From Methylococcales bacterium (GTDB taxonomy: Bacteria > Pseudomonadota > Gammaproteobacteria > Methylococcales > Methylomonadaceae): 64,000 bases of DNA. Each line of letters starts with the position of its first letter. Within the stretch, counting starts at the first letter, position 1. Below, piece by piece: positions 30,090-40,935 of the stretch. Made by a program: the position numbers and the translations under genes. Where the stretch lies: assembly GCA_028707085.1 (NCBI GenBank), contig JAQTUW010000011.1, positions 18,741 through 82,740 of the forward strand, given 5' to 3'. The notes beneath the pieces are model-generated. The model worked only from the letters and a program-made list of their open reading frames with translations, did no database searches and was not told where the DNA came from.

Positions 30090-31349
30090 ATGTTTAGCAA
30101 ATCAATGACCATTGAAGGTTTTGATAACGAGTTATTCCGGGCGATGGAACAGGAGCGTCAGCGCCAGGAAGATCACATCGAACTGATCGCGTCCGAAAAT
30201 TACGCCAGCCCCAGGGTGCTGGAAGCCCAGGGTTCGCTGCTGACCAATAAATATGCCGAAGGCTATCCCGACAAACGCTATTATGGCGGCTGCGAATATG
30301 TGGACATCGTCGAACAACTGGCGATAGACCGCGCCAAGCAATTGTTCGGCGCCGATTACGCCAACGTTCAACCGCATTCAGGCTCACAGGCCAATATGGC
30401 GGTATTCATGTCGCTGATCCAGCCCGGCGATACCATACTTGGTTTGAGTCTGGCCGACGGCGGCCATTTGACCCACGGCGCAAAACCCAATTTCTCGGGC
30501 AAGCTGTACAACGCCATTCAATATGGCTTGCAGCCGGAAACCGGCGAAATCGATTACCAGCAGGTGGAAAGGCTGGCCGTGGAGCACAAACCGAAAATGA
30601 TCATTGCTGGTTTCTCGGCTTATTCCCGGATCTGGGACTGGCGGCGCTTTCGCGACATTGCCGATCAGGTCGGGGCTTATTTCGTGGTGGATATGGCGCA
30701 CGTCGCCGGACTGGTCGCTGCCGGCCTGTACCCGAATCCGGTGCCGATTGCCGATGTGGTGACCAGCACCACCCACAAATCCTTGCGCGGGCCGCGCGGC
30801 GGCCTGATCTTGTGCAAGAGTAACCCTGAACTGGAAAAGAAAATCAATTCCAATATCTTTCCTGGTATCCAGGGTGGCCCGCTGATGCATGTCATCGCCG
30901 CTAAGGCAGTGGCTTTTAAGGAAGCACTGACCCCGGAATTCCGGGTCTATCAGCAGCAAGTCATCAAAAATGCCCAAGCCATGGCCGAGATTTTTGTAAA
31001 GCGCGGCTTCGATGTGGTTTCCGGCGGCACCGACAATCATCTGATGCTGGTGTCGCTGGTTTCCAAGGGGCTGACCGGCAAGGCTGCCGACGCAGCACTG
31101 GGCCGCGCGCACATCACCGTCAACAAGAATGCGGTGCCTAACGATCCCCAGTCGCCTTTCGTGACCAGCGGCATCCGCATCGGCACGCCGGCGCCCACTA
31201 CCCGCGGTTTCAGGGAAGACGAAATGCGGGAAGTCGCCAACATGATCTGCGATGTGCTGGACGATATCGAAAACGAAGTCGTGATTACCGCCGTGCGGGA
31301 AAAAGTACATGTCCTGTGCGCCCGGTTTCCGGTCTATTTCGCCGAATAA
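30090..31349 (+). CDS. glyA: Serine hydroxymethyltransferase
   Basis: [58 protein letters not shown]. Confidence 0.97.
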   Translation: MFSKSMTIEGFDNELFRAMEQERQRQEDHIELIASENYASPRVLEAQGSLLTNKYAEGYPDKRYYGGCEYVDIVEQLAIDRAKQLFGADYANVQPHSGSQANMAVFMSLIQPGDTILGLSLADGGHLTHGAKPNFSGKLYNAIQYGLQPETGEIDYQQVERLAVEHKPKMIIAGFSAYSRIWDWRRFRDIADQVGAYFVVDMAHVAGLVAAGLYPNPVPIADVVTSTTHKSLRGPRGGLILCKSNPELEKKINSNIFPGIQGGPLMHVIAAKAVAFKEALTPEFRVYQQQVIKNAQAMAEIFVKRGFDVVSGGTDNHLMLVSLVSKGLTGKAADAALGRAHITVNKNAVPNDPQSPFVTSGIRIGTPAPTTRGFREDEMREVANMICDVLDDIENEVVITAVREKVHVLCARFPVYFAE

Positions 31350-31367
31350 AGGCTAAAGTTTAAAACC

Positions 31368-31715
31368 ATGAACAGTAGCAATGTCGATAGCGCGGTCGAA
31401 AACGATATTTTTTCCAGCTCCTTTCTGATGGGCAATGTGGGCGCGCCTTTTGTGATCGGCATGGCTGTTGGGTTTTTCGCGAAAAAAATGCTGCAAATGG
31501 CGCTGTTCGTGGGCGGCCTGATTCTGGTCATTTTGTTCGTCGCCGAATACTACGAGATTATCACCATCAATAACAATGTATTGCAGGATGCCGCCAGTTC
31601 GCTGATGCACAGCGCCAGAGACTCGGGCGGTTTTCTGCTGGATAGGCTGTCGGCCATCACCAGCCAGGGCGTGAGCGGCGTCGGCGGTTTTTACGTGGGG
31701 TTCAAATTGGGTTGA
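31368..31715 (+). CDS. FUN14-domain small membrane protein
   Basis: Glycine-rich TM helices and GVGGFYVGFKLG C-terminus. Confidence 0.65.
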   Translation: MNSSNVDSAVENDIFSSSFLMGNVGAPFVIGMAVGFFAKKMLQMALFVGGLILVILFVAEYYEIITINNNVLQDAASSLMHSARDSGGFLLDRLSAITSQGVSGVGGFYVGFKLG

Positions 31716-31787
31716 TTTTTTGAAAACCGCCGGCAAAACCGCCAAATCCGCTATGCCGTTTACCACTGCAAATCAAGCCTGGGCATT

Positions 31788-33983
31788 ATGACTCTCTATC
31801 AACTCTTCGCCACTACACCCAAGGCCATGGAAGGCATTCTCGCCGCTGAAATTGAGGCTCTGGGCGGCCGAAACGTCCAGCAGAAAATGGCGGGCGTCGC
31901 CTTTCAGGGCGATCTGGAACTGGCTTACAAGGCCTGTCTGTGGCTGCGCACCGCCAACCGCATCCTGTTGCTGCTCGGCAGTTTTGAAGTTCGCTCCCAG
32001 CAGGATCTTTATGACGGCGTAAAAAATATCGATTGGTTCGAACACCTGGCTCCGGAAGACAGCCTGGCGGTGTCGTTCAGCAGCAAGAACAATCCAGCGA
32101 TCAACAATACCCATTTCGGGGCGTTAAAGGTCAAGGACGCCATAGTTGATCAGATGCGAAGCCGGTTCGATAAACGCCCCAATATCGATACCGAACGTCC
32201 TTCCATTCGGGTCAATGTTTATCTGCATAACGAAACCGCACAACTGAGCCTGGATTTGTCCGGTGAAAGCCTACATAAACGCGGCATTCGCGATATCAGC
32301 ATCGCCGCGCCGATCAAGGAAAATCTGGCGGCTGCGATGTTGCTGCGCTGCGGTTGGCCGGAGATGGCGGCCCGAGGTTGTTCGTTGCTGGATCCGATGT
32401 GCGGTTCCGGCACCCTGTTGCTGGAAGGGGCGATGATGGCTGCCGACTATGCGCCGGGTTTGCTGCGCGATTATTTCGGCTTTCTCGGCTGGAAAAAGCA
32501 TGATGCCGGGCTTTGGCAAACGCTGCTGACGGAAGCAGGGCTACGCAGCGAGGCTGGCCTGAAAAAAATGCCGGTTATCGCCGGTTACGACCAGGACAGG
32601 CGGACTGTGGCCATTGCCCTGCAACATGTGGAAAACGCCGGGTTGCAAGGCAAAATCCATGTGGAAAGGCGCGACATAGCCGATGCCGCCGCCGCGGAAA
32701 GCTGGCCAAAAGGCTTGGTTGTCTGTAATCCGCCCTATGGCGAGCGGCTGGGCGACGAAGAGCAGACCGCCGAGCTCTACCGCCGATTCGGACAGGTTCT
32801 GAAGCATAGCTTTGGCGGCTGGCAGGCCGCCATGATCATCAGCAATCCCGAGCTGGGATTCCGGCTGGGTATCCGTTCCCAAAAGCCCATCACGCTGTTC
32901 AATGGCGCGCTGGAATGCAAGCTTTTGCGTTTTAGGATCGAGGAAAAAGCTTTCTTCGAGCCCAAGCCCAGAAGCCAGGAGGAACGCCTGGAGCAGATCG
33001 GCCGCCGAAGCCAGGCTCCGGACGCCGGGGCGCAAGCCGAAATGTTTGCCAATCGGCTGCTTAAAAACCAGAAAAAACTGGACAAATGGCTGACGCAGAA
33101 CCGGATAAGCTGCTATCGGCTGTATGACGCCGACTTGCCGGAATATGCGGTTGCCGTGGATGTGTACCAAGGCGAAAAAACTTGGGTCAACGTGCAGGAA
33201 TACGAATCGCCGAAAACCATTGATCCGCACAAGGCCAATCAGCGTCTGACCGGGATTATGGCGGAAATACCCAGGGTATTGAATATCTCAGCGGAACAGG
33301 TGTTTCTTAAAATTCGCCGCAAGCAGAAAAACACGGATCAGTATGAAAAACTCGGCGAATCCGGGCGATTTCATGTCGTGGAGGAGGGCGGCTGCAAATT
33401 CTGGGTCAATTTTGAAGATTATCTGGATACCGGCCTGTTTCTGGATCATCGGCCGATGCGGCTGCTGATTCAGCAGCAGGCCGCCGGAAAAAGGTTTTTG
33501 AACCTGTTCGCCTACACCGGCAGCGCCAGCGTACACGCCGTCAAGGGCGGCGCGATCTCCAGCCTGACTGTCGACATGTCCAATACCTATCTGGACTGGG
33601 CCAAACGCAATTTCGACCTCAATGGCATCGGCGGCGATCACCGACTGCTGCGCACCAACTGTCTGCAATGGCTGGCCGAGCAGGCCGCCCGGCCGGATCG
33701 GCCGCAGTTCGAGTTGATTTTTCTTGATCCGCCGACTTTTTCCAATTCCAAAAAAATGGACGAAGCCTTCGATATCCAGAACGATCATGTGGCGCTGCTG
33801 CATCATGCCGGGGCGCTACTGGCCCCGGGTGGTGTGCTGTATTTCTCGACCAATTTCCGCCGTTTCAAACTGGATGACCAGGCGCTGCCGGAACTGAAAA
33901 TAGAAGACATCAGCGCCGCCACCATTGCCGCGGACTTTGCCCGAAATCCGAAAATTCATTATTGCTGGCGGATCAGCCGATGA
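31788..33983 (+). CDS. rlmKL: Bifunctional 23S rRNA (guanine(2069)-N7)/(guanine(2445)-N2)-methyltransferase
   Basis: N-terminal THUMP and LLDPMCGSGTLLLEGAMMA, VVCNPPYGERLGDE; C-terminal FLNLFAYTGSASVHAVKGGA, IFLDPPTFSNSKKM. Confidence 0.95.
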   Translation: MTLYQLFATTPKAMEGILAAEIEALGGRNVQQKMAGVAFQGDLELAYKACLWLRTANRILLLLGSFEVRSQQDLYDGVKNIDWFEHLAPEDSLAVSFSSKNNPAINNTHFGALKVKDAIVDQMRSRFDKRPNIDTERPSIRVNVYLHNETAQLSLDLSGESLHKRGIRDISIAAPIKENLAAAMLLRCGWPEMAARGCSLLDPMCGSGTLLLEGAMMAADYAPGLLRDYFGFLGWKKHDAGLWQTLLTEAGLRSEAGLKKMPVIAGYDQDRRTVAIALQHVENAGLQGKIHVERRDIADAAAAESWPKGLVVCNPPYGERLGDEEQTAELYRRFGQVLKHSFGGWQAAMIISNPELGFRLGIRSQKPITLFNGALECKLLRFRIEEKAFFEPKPRSQEERLEQIGRRSQAPDAGAQAEMFANRLLKNQKKLDKWLTQNRISCYRLYDADLPEYAVAVDVYQGEKTWVNVQEYESPKTIDPHKANQRLTGIMAEIPRVLNISAEQVFLKIRRKQKNTDQYEKLGESGRFHVVEEGGCKFWVNFEDYLDTGLFLDHRPMRLLIQQQAAGKRFLNLFAYTGSASVHAVKGGAISSLTVDMSNTYLDWAKRNFDLNGIGGDHRLLRTNCLQWLAEQAARPDRPQFELIFLDPPTFSNSKKMDEAFDIQNDHVALLHHAGALLAPGGVLYFSTNFRRFKLDDQALPELKIEDISAATIAADFARNPKIHYCWRISR

Positions 33984-34252
33984 AACCCTGTCTGCATATT
34001 ACGGTCATAGGCAGGGTGCAAGGCGTGTATTTTAGGGTTTACACCCAAAAGCAGGCCATTAAGCTGAATCTTTCAGGTTATGTCCGCAATTTGCCCGGCG
34101 GCGAGGTCGAAATCGTTGTCCGGGGCGAGGCGGCGGCCTTGCAAAAACTGGTAGACTGGTGCCACAAAGGCCCGATACTGGCCAAGGTCAGCGAGGTGGT
34201 CGTCCGCGAGTGGCGGCTGGATGAAGCCTTCGAGGGGTTTGAGATTCGCTGA
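33980..34252 (+). CDS. Acylphosphatase
   Basis: HITVIGRVQGVYFRVYTQKQAIKLNLSGYVRNLPGGEVEIVVRGE. Confidence 0.9.
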   Translation: MKPCLHITVIGRVQGVYFRVYTQKQAIKLNLSGYVRNLPGGEVEIVVRGEAAALQKLVDWCHKGPILAKVSEVVVREWRLDEAFEGFEIR

Positions 34253-34425
34253 TTCGGAAATGACAGGGCTTTGATTTATGAAGGATTTCAATGGATTTAC
34301 GCCGGGATGAAACCAAGTTATGCAGAATTTGAATGTCATTTCGGATTACAATAAGGGTTATTTTCATTAAGGCGGCCGGTGATGGCAGGCGACAATCCTG
34401 AATTTCCGGCCCGGCAGGAACAATT

Positions 34426-35352
34426 TTGGCTGAACAGATAATTCGTATCGCAACCCGGCAAAGCCCGCTGGCTTTGTGGCAGGCCGAACACGTGGCGGCC
34501 CGTTTGCAACAGGGCTTTCCGTCCCTGAAAACAGAACTGGTCAGAATGGTGACCCGTGGCGACAAAATTCTGGACGCGCCGCTGGCCAAGGTGGGCGGCA
34601 AAGGGCTGTTTGTGAAGGAGCTGGAGCAGGGCATGCTGGACGGTATCGCCGACATGGCCGTGCATTCCATGAAGGATGTGCCGGTCGAATTTCCGCCGGG
34701 ACTGCATCTGGCCGCGATACTTGAGCGCGAAGACCCCAGTGATGCTTTTGTTTCCAATCGTTACCGGAATCTGGCCGAACTGCCGGCCAATGCCCGGATC
34801 GGTACGTCCAGCTTGCGCCGGCAATGCCAGATCAAGGCAAAATTCCCGGATGCCGAAATCATGTCCTTGCGCGGCAACGTCAACACCCGTCTCGCCAAGC
34901 TTGATAACGGCGAATACGACGCCATTATCCTGGCTTCGGCAGGGCTGAAAAGACTGGGCATGGCGGAACGGATCACGGCTGCGCTTGATGCCGCCGAAAG
35001 CTTGCCGGCGATAGGCCAGGGTGCGATAGGCATAGAATGCCGAATTGATGATGAGCAAGTGCTGCGGCTTTTATCGGGGCTGCACCACGAAGACACCAGT
35101 ATCCGGGTCAGGGCGGAAAGGGCGATGAACGCCGCGCTGAACGGTGGGTGCCAGGTTCCCATCGCCGGATTTGCAGAACTGAGAGCCGGACGGCTGTTGT
35201 TGCGCGGTCTGGTTGGCAGCCCGGACGGCGCGGTAGTGTATCGGGCCGAGGCGGAAGGCTCGCCGGAACAGCCGGAACAACTGGGCCGTAAGGTGGCGGC
35301 GGATTTGGCGGCGCAGGGCGCGGACAGAATTTTACGCGAGCTGTTTCAGTGA
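34426..35352 (+). CDS. hemC: Hydroxymethylbilane synthase
   Basis: [51 protein letters not shown] start is possible. Confidence 0.95.
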   Translation: MAEQIIRIATRQSPLALWQAEHVAARLQQGFPSLKTELVRMVTRGDKILDAPLAKVGGKGLFVKELEQGMLDGIADMAVHSMKDVPVEFPPGLHLAAILEREDPSDAFVSNRYRNLAELPANARIGTSSLRRQCQIKAKFPDAEIMSLRGNVNTRLAKLDNGEYDAIILASAGLKRLGMAERITAALDAAESLPAIGQGAIGIECRIDDEQVLRLLSGLHHEDTSIRVRAERAMNAALNGGCQVPIAGFAELRAGRLLLRGLVGSPDGAVVYRAEAEGSPEQPEQLGRKVAADLAAQGADRILRELFQ

Positions 35353-36158
35353 CGCAGCGCTTGCAGGGGTTGCGGATACTGGTTACCCGCCCAGCTCGGC
35401 AGGCCGCTAAGCTTTGCGATTCGATAGCCGCCGAGGGCGGCGAGGTTGTTCTGTTTCCGACCCTGGAAATTGTCGAATTGCCGCCAGATCCGCAGTTATT
35501 GAAGGCCGCTGCCGCCGCTGACTGGCTGATTTTTACCAGTGCTAACGCCGTGGATTTTGCTATCAGGGCGTTCGGTGGCAAAATGCCGGAATTGAAACAG
35601 CCAAGCATCGCTACGGTCGGCGGGGCGACGGCCAAAGCTCTGCAACAGGCAGGGTGCAGAGTGGACTGCGTACCGCAGACTGAATTCAGCAGCGAAGGAC
35701 TGCTGGCGGAGTCGCCGATGCTGGCTGTCGGCGGCAAGCTGTGCGTCATCGTCCGCGGCGCCGGCGGCCGGGAACACCTGGCGGAAACATTGGCCGCCAG
35801 AGGCGCCAGAACAGTTTGTCTGGAAGTGTACAAACGCTGCCTGCCGGATGCGGATAGCACGGAATTAACAGCATGCATCGCAGCCGGAAAGCTTGACGCG
35901 GTAACTGTGACCAGCGGGGAAGCGCTGCACAATCTGCTGGCGATGCTGGACAAGGACGCTATTGCCCTGCTGCGGGATTTGCCTCTGGTAGTGGCAAGCG
36001 GCAGAATCGGGCGGATAGCTGGTCAGTTTGGCTTCAGACAGGTCGCCGTCAGCCGGCGGCCCGAGGATGCAGCGATTTTAGAGACCTTGACGACGTTATT
36101 TAACGGGGAAAACAGTGGCCGAAGTAATAGAAGAAGAACAAGAAATTCCAGCGTCTAA
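35349..36158 (+). CDS. hemD: Uroporphyrinogen-III synthase
   Basis: [38 protein letters not shown]; position between hemC and hemX. Confidence 0.9.
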   Translation: MTQRLQGLRILVTRPARQAAKLCDSIAAEGGEVVLFPTLEIVELPPDPQLLKAAAAADWLIFTSANAVDFAIRAFGGKMPELKQPSIATVGGATAKALQQAGCRVDCVPQTEFSSEGLLAESPMLAVGGKLCVIVRGAGGREHLAETLAARGARTVCLEVYKRCLPDADSTELTACIAAGKLDAVTVTSGEALHNLLAMLDKDAIALLRDLPLVVASGRIGRIAGQFGFRQVAVSRRPEDAAILETLTTLFNGENSGRSNRRRTRNSSV

Positions 36159-37314
36159 GCTGGTGGTGAAAAAGTCACGCGCCGGTTTGTGGACAGGCAT
36201 CGTTGCCATCCTTCTGGTTATCGCCTTGGCCGCGGCCGGTTTTTACATGCTGCAGCAGATGCGGGCTAGCCAGGATACCGAAAATAATCAGGACAGCCAG
36301 AAACTGATCGAAATCGACAAAGAATTGAACGGCCTGCAGAGCCAGCTATCGGTGCTTCAGTCGCAGATTGCCAATGTCAATGCTGAATTGACCGGAAAGG
36401 ATAATCATTTTACCCAAACGCTGGCGGATTTTTCCAAATTGCACGAAGAACGCCTGGAAACCAGCCGCAAGGAGCTGGTCGCCTCAATTGCGGTATTACA
36501 GCGGCAGATGGGTAAAACCCGCGGCGACTGGTTGCTGGCCGATGCCGAATATCTTTTGACTGTCGCCAACCAGCGCCTGCATCTGGCAGGCGATGTGGCG
36601 ACGACCCGCGAAGCCCTGGAAGCCGCCGACCAGCGTCTCAGGGAAAGCGGCGATGCGGCGGTATTTAAGGTTCGGGAACAGATCGCCAAGGAAATCGCAC
36701 TGTTGAACGGGGTCGCAGTACCGGATATCGTCGGCATTTATGCAGGCATCCAGCAATTGCAGGATGCCGTCGAAGGCCTGTCGGTATTTTTGCCGCATGC
36801 CGGCAAACAGCCGGAAAAACCGCAGCCTGGCAGCGACCATGTTGCCGACTCCGAGCCAGGGGTTTTGAATACCCTCGCCAAGCAACTGGACGGTTATGTG
36901 GTGGTGAGGCATACGGATCAGCCGATCAACGCTATTCTCACCCCGGAGGAAGCGCATTTCATCAAACAGCAGCTAAAAGTCAGGCTGGAGATGATAGAAC
37001 TGGCGCTGGTACAGCAAAATGACGCGCTGTTCGCCAACGGCATTGCCGATGCCAGACAATGGCTAAAGAAAAATTTTGCCGAAAACCAGTTGACTGAGCA
37101 GTTCAATGCGGAACTGGACAAACTGGTCGCCATCCGCCTCCATGCCCAATACCCTGATATTAGCACCTCGCTGAAAATGTTGAAGGATATTGGCAGGCTG
37201 CGTATCGAAACCGATAAAACCGTGCTGGAGAATCCGCATGCTCCGGCGGAAGCCGCCGCAACCGCACAACAGCCGGCTGCCCCTGTCGTCGTCCAGCCCG
37301 GTCGGCAGGAGTGA
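36115..37314 (+). CDS. hemX: HemX-like protein (uroporphyrinogen III C-methyltransferase-like annotation)
   Basis: N-terminal TM, coiled coil, KTRGDWLLADAEYLLTVANQRLHLAGDV. GTG start overlaps hemD by 44 nt. Confidence 0.88.
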   Translation: MAEVIEEEQEIPASKLVVKKSRAGLWTGIVAILLVIALAAAGFYMLQQMRASQDTENNQDSQKLIEIDKELNGLQSQLSVLQSQIANVNAELTGKDNHFTQTLADFSKLHEERLETSRKELVASIAVLQRQMGKTRGDWLLADAEYLLTVANQRLHLAGDVATTREALEAADQRLRESGDAAVFKVREQIAKEIALLNGVAVPDIVGIYAGIQQLQDAVEGLSVFLPHAGKQPEKPQPGSDHVADSEPGVLNTLAKQLDGYVVVRHTDQPINAILTPEEAHFIKQQLKVRLEMIELALVQQNDALFANGIADARQWLKKNFAENQLTEQFNAELDKLVAIRLHAQYPDISTSLKMLKDIGRLRIETDKTVLENPHAPAEAAATAQQPAAPVVVQPGRQE

Positions 37315-37321
37315 ATAAGCT

Positions 37322-38551
37322 ATGAAAAATTTAATCAATTTTTTCGGTTCACTGCTGGCGATCCTGGTGGCGGTATATTTGCTGCATCGCTGGCTGGCTG
37401 AAACCAACGATCCCGGCTTTGTGCTGCTCGGCATCGGCCACTGGTCGCTGGAAACCTCGTTCACCGTATTCGTCGCCGGGCTGATGATCGGTTTTTGCCT
37501 TTTTTACTGGTTTTTCCGCTTGCTAGGCATAATCATCCGCATGCCCCGGCAAATGGCCAAACGCAAGCATAGCATAAAATTCAACCGCTCCCAGGAAGCG
37601 CTGATTGCCGGTCTGTTCGATGCGGCGGACGGCAACTGGGAAAAAGCCGAGAATATTCTGATCAAACATGCCGCCAACAGCGGTGCGCCCCTGCTGCATT
37701 ATCTGACCGCCGCACGGGCCGCCCAGTCGCGCGGGGCGCTGGACAAACGCGATGAATATCTCAAGAAGGCCGCCGAGCAATCCTCGGATACCAATATGAC
37801 GCTGGGCCTGACCCAGGCCGAGCTGCATCTGTCCGAGCAGCAGTTTGAACAGGCGCTGGAAACTCTGAGCAAATTGCACTCCATTGATCCCGGCCACGCC
37901 AGAGTGCTGAAGATGATGCACCAGACCTACCAGCACATCGGCGACTGGGAAGGGCTGAGCAGACTTCTGCCCTCGCTGGAAAAGCATAAAGTGCTGATGG
38001 AAACCGAAGTCAAGATCCTGGAAACCCGCATCTTCAGCAGTTTGCTGAAACAGGCGGCGCAGAAGGATCAGCAGGCAGTCGAAAGCTGCTGGGAGCAAAT
38101 CCCGCAGCACATCAAAATCCTGCCCGGCGTAGCCAATATCTATTTTGCGGCGATGATCTCCGCTGGCGCCGGCCTGAGCGTCGAATCGGCAATCGCCGGC
38201 CAGTTGGCCAGGCACTGGGACAATACCCTGCTGATGCTGTACGCCGGCCTGGATATCCCAGATGTCGGCAAGCATTTGCAGGATGCCGAAAAATGGCTGG
38301 CGGTTTTCCCTAACGACGCTGTATTGCTGGCGGTGTTGGGCAGGCTGGCGCTCAAAGACCAGCAAACCGAAAAAGCCGAACAATATTTGCAGAAAAGCCT
38401 GCGTATCGACCCTTCGGTCGATGCCTGCCAGTTTTTGGGAGATGTCATGCTCGTCAAAGGCGAAAAGGATGAAGCCTGCCAATACTATAAACGCGCCCTG
38501 GAACTGGCCTCCGGCGAAGTGTTGAACCGGGCGGAAAGCATAGGCGCATAA
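37322..38551 (+). CDS. hemY: HemY-like TPR membrane protein of the heme operon
   Basis: N-terminal TM helices, RSQEALIAGLFDAADGNWEKAENILIKHA, TPR-like C-terminus, downstream of hemX. Confidence 0.9.
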   Translation: MKNLINFFGSLLAILVAVYLLHRWLAETNDPGFVLLGIGHWSLETSFTVFVAGLMIGFCLFYWFFRLLGIIIRMPRQMAKRKHSIKFNRSQEALIAGLFDAADGNWEKAENILIKHAANSGAPLLHYLTAARAAQSRGALDKRDEYLKKAAEQSSDTNMTLGLTQAELHLSEQQFEQALETLSKLHSIDPGHARVLKMMHQTYQHIGDWEGLSRLLPSLEKHKVLMETEVKILETRIFSSLLKQAAQKDQQAVESCWEQIPQHIKILPGVANIYFAAMISAGAGLSVESAIAGQLARHWDNTLLMLYAGLDIPDVGKHLQDAEKWLAVFPNDAVLLAVLGRLALKDQQTEKAEQYLQKSLRIDPSVDACQFLGDVMLVKGEKDEACQYYKRALELASGEVLNRAESIGA

Positions 38552-38792
38552 GACTTTGTTATCTATCATCGCCTATGCATCGTTCCCCGTATGCAGCGTA
38601 GTGGGGTAGGCTTTGACGCAGCCTGTATACTTCATATCATGATCATTGTCCGGGATTTGAAGGCTCGTTGGCTTCGATTCCCGGATTTCATTACATTAAC
38701 CGGGCTACTGTGGCTGAACTCCTGCTATTGCTCCGAAATTGTTGATAGCCAGGATTGGCCGATACGGCCAATCCTTAAAACTTTCAACTTAG

Positions 38793-40259
38793 TCAGCGAC
38801 TGAACAGACTATCCCACATCGCATCCACCTTGCTGACCACATCCGGCCGCATCACGATCGGTCGGCCCCATTCCCGGCTGGTTTCGCCGGGCCATTTGTT
38901 GGTGGCGTCGAAGCCGACCTTGGAGCCTAGGCCGGAAACCGGGGAGGCGAAATCCAGGTAATCGATCGGGGTGTTTTCCAGGATGGTCAGGTCGCGGGCC
39001 GGATCCATGCGGGTGGTGATGGCCCAGATCACGTCCTGCCAGTTGCGTACGTCCACGTCGTCGTCGACCACAATCACGAACTTGGTGTACATGAACTGCC
39101 GCAAAAACGACCATGTGCCGAGCATGACCCGTTTGGCGTGTCCGGCGTACTGTTTTTTCATGCTGATTACCGCCATCCGGTAGGAACAGCCTTCCGGCGG
39201 CAGGTAAAAATCGATGATTTCCGGAAACTGCTTTTGCAGAATCGGCACGAATACTTCATTCAGCGCTACGCCAAGAATGGCCGGTTCGTCCGGCGGTCTG
39301 CCGGTATAGGTGCTGTGGTAAATGGGAACTTGGCGCTGGGTGATGCGTTCGATGGTAAACACCGGAAATTCATCGACTTCGTTATAATAGCCGGTGTGAT
39401 CGCCGAACGGGCCTTCCTTCGCGGTTTCGCCGGGGTAAATGAATCCTTCCAGCACAATCTCGGCGCTGGCCGGCACTTGCAGATCGTTGCTCAGGCATTT
39501 GGCGACTTCGGTTTTGCTGCCGCGCAACAGGCCGGCAAAGGCGTATTCGGACAGCGAATCCGGTACAGGGGTCACAGCCGCCAGTATGGTTGCCGGATCG
39601 GCTCCCAGCGCCACGGCCACCGGAAAGGGCTGGCCGGGATGGGCCGTTTGCCATTCCCTGAAATCCAGCGCACCGCCGCGATGCGCCAGCCAGCGCATGA
39701 TGACCTTGTTTTTGGCGATGACCTGCTGGCGGTAAATGCCCAGATTCTGCCTGTCCTTGTTTGGGCCTTTGGTGATGACTAGCGGCCAGGTGATCAGTGG
39801 TCCGGCATCGTCCGGCCAGCAGGTCTGGATCGGAAAAACGCCCAGATCGACTTCGTCGCCGGTGCGCACCACTTCCTGACAGGGCGGAGAGCCTATCAGC
39901 CTGGGAGCCATGTTCAGCACCTGCTTGAAAACCGGCAGTTTTTCCAGGGCGTCTTTCATGCCCTTGGGTGGTTCCGGTTCCTTTAAATAGGCTAGCAGTT
40001 CGCCTATGCCCCGCAGTTCGGACACGTCTTTCGCTCCCATGCCCATCGCCACCCGTTTCGGGGTGCCGAACAGGTTGCCGAGTACGGCAATATTCGAACC
40101 CTTGGGGTTTTCAAACAGCAGGGCGGGGCCGCCCTGTTTCAATACCCGGTCGCAAATCACAGTCATTTCCAGCAGCGGATCGACTTCGGCTCGGATGCGT
40201 TTCAGTTCGCCCTGCTTTTCCAGTTGGGCGATAAAATCTCGTAAATCTTTATATTTCAT
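38793..40259 (-). CDS. ubiD: UbiD 3-octaprenyl-4-hydroxybenzoate decarboxylase
   Basis: [53 protein letters not shown]. Confidence 0.95.
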   Translation of the reverse strand: MKYKDLRDFIAQLEKQGELKRIRAEVDPLLEMTVICDRVLKQGGPALLFENPKGSNIAVLGNLFGTPKRVAMGMGAKDVSELRGIGELLAYLKEPEPPKGMKDALEKLPVFKQVLNMAPRLIGSPPCQEVVRTGDEVDLGVFPIQTCWPDDAGPLITWPLVITKGPNKDRQNLGIYRQQVIAKNKVIMRWLAHRGGALDFREWQTAHPGQPFPVAVALGADPATILAAVTPVPDSLSEYAFAGLLRGSKTEVAKCLSNDLQVPASAEIVLEGFIYPGETAKEGPFGDHTGYYNEVDEFPVFTIERITQRQVPIYHSTYTGRPPDEPAILGVALNEVFVPILQKQFPEIIDFYLPPEGCSYRMAVISMKKQYAGHAKRVMLGTWSFLRQFMYTKFVIVVDDDVDVRNWQDVIWAITTRMDPARDLTILENTPIDYLDFASPVSGLGSKVGFDATNKWPGETSREWGRPIVMRPDVVSKVDAMWDSLFSR

Positions 40260-40322
40260 GTTGTTGCATTTTTCCTGTCAGATCGGCCGTGGCGATGGTC
40301 AAGGGTATCACGAAGCCCGGCT

Positions 40323-40796
40323 TCAAGCCTTGATTTCCGCGCCCGGAAACTGCATTTGTTTCCAGGCTTCGTAAAGTACGATGGCGACGCAGTTGGAGAG
40401 GTTGAGGCTACGGCTTTCCGGGCGCATGGGCAGATACAGTTTCAAATCCGCCGGGCGCCGATCCAGAAAGCTAGCCGGCAGGCCGCGGCTTTCAGGGCCG
40501 AACAGCAGGGCGTCGCCGGTCTGATAGCGGTTCCGGCTGTAGAGATTGCCGCCCTTGGTGGTGACGGCCAGCAGGCGGGTGGGTTTGGCTCTGTCGATAT
40601 AATCGTCCAGACTAGTGTACTGGCGGATGCTGACCCATTCGTGATAGTCCAGTCCGGCCCGGCGCAGGCGCTTGTCGTCCAGCTCGAAGCCCAGAGGCTG
40701 AATCAGGTGCAGATGTGCGCCGGTATTGGCGCACAAGCGGATGATATTGCCGGTATTGGCCGGTATCTCCGGCTCGAACAAGACAATATCCAGCAT
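40323..40796 (-). CDS. trmL: tRNA (cytidine(34)-2'-O)-methyltransferase
   Basis: LDIVLFEPEIPANTGNIIRLCANTGAHLHLIQPLGF, LLFGPESRGLP, RSLNLSNCVAIVLYEAW. Confidence 0.95.
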   Translation of the reverse strand: MLDIVLFEPEIPANTGNIIRLCANTGAHLHLIQPLGFELDDKRLRRAGLDYHEWVSIRQYTSLDDYIDRAKPTRLLAVTTKGGNLYSRNRYQTGDALLFGPESRGLPASFLDRRPADLKLYLPMRPESRSLNLSNCVAIVLYEAWKQMQFPGAEIKA

Positions 40797-40935
40797 AGTT
40801 ATTAACCTAGAAAAAAAGCAGTTGCCGGGTGAGAAATACCGCTCAGCCTTCGACAGGCCGCGGGGCGAGCGCTATTTCTCGGTCTCACCCAATCGGGCGC
40901 GTATTAAAGTTCTTCCAATCCTTGATTGCCGTATT

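Noticed and set aside
38752-38785. 10-bp perfect hairpin GGATTGGCCG-ATA-CGGCCAATCC between hemY and ubiD
   Set aside because: Probably an ordinary convergent-gene terminator-like structure; the T-tract is too interrupted for a confident call.
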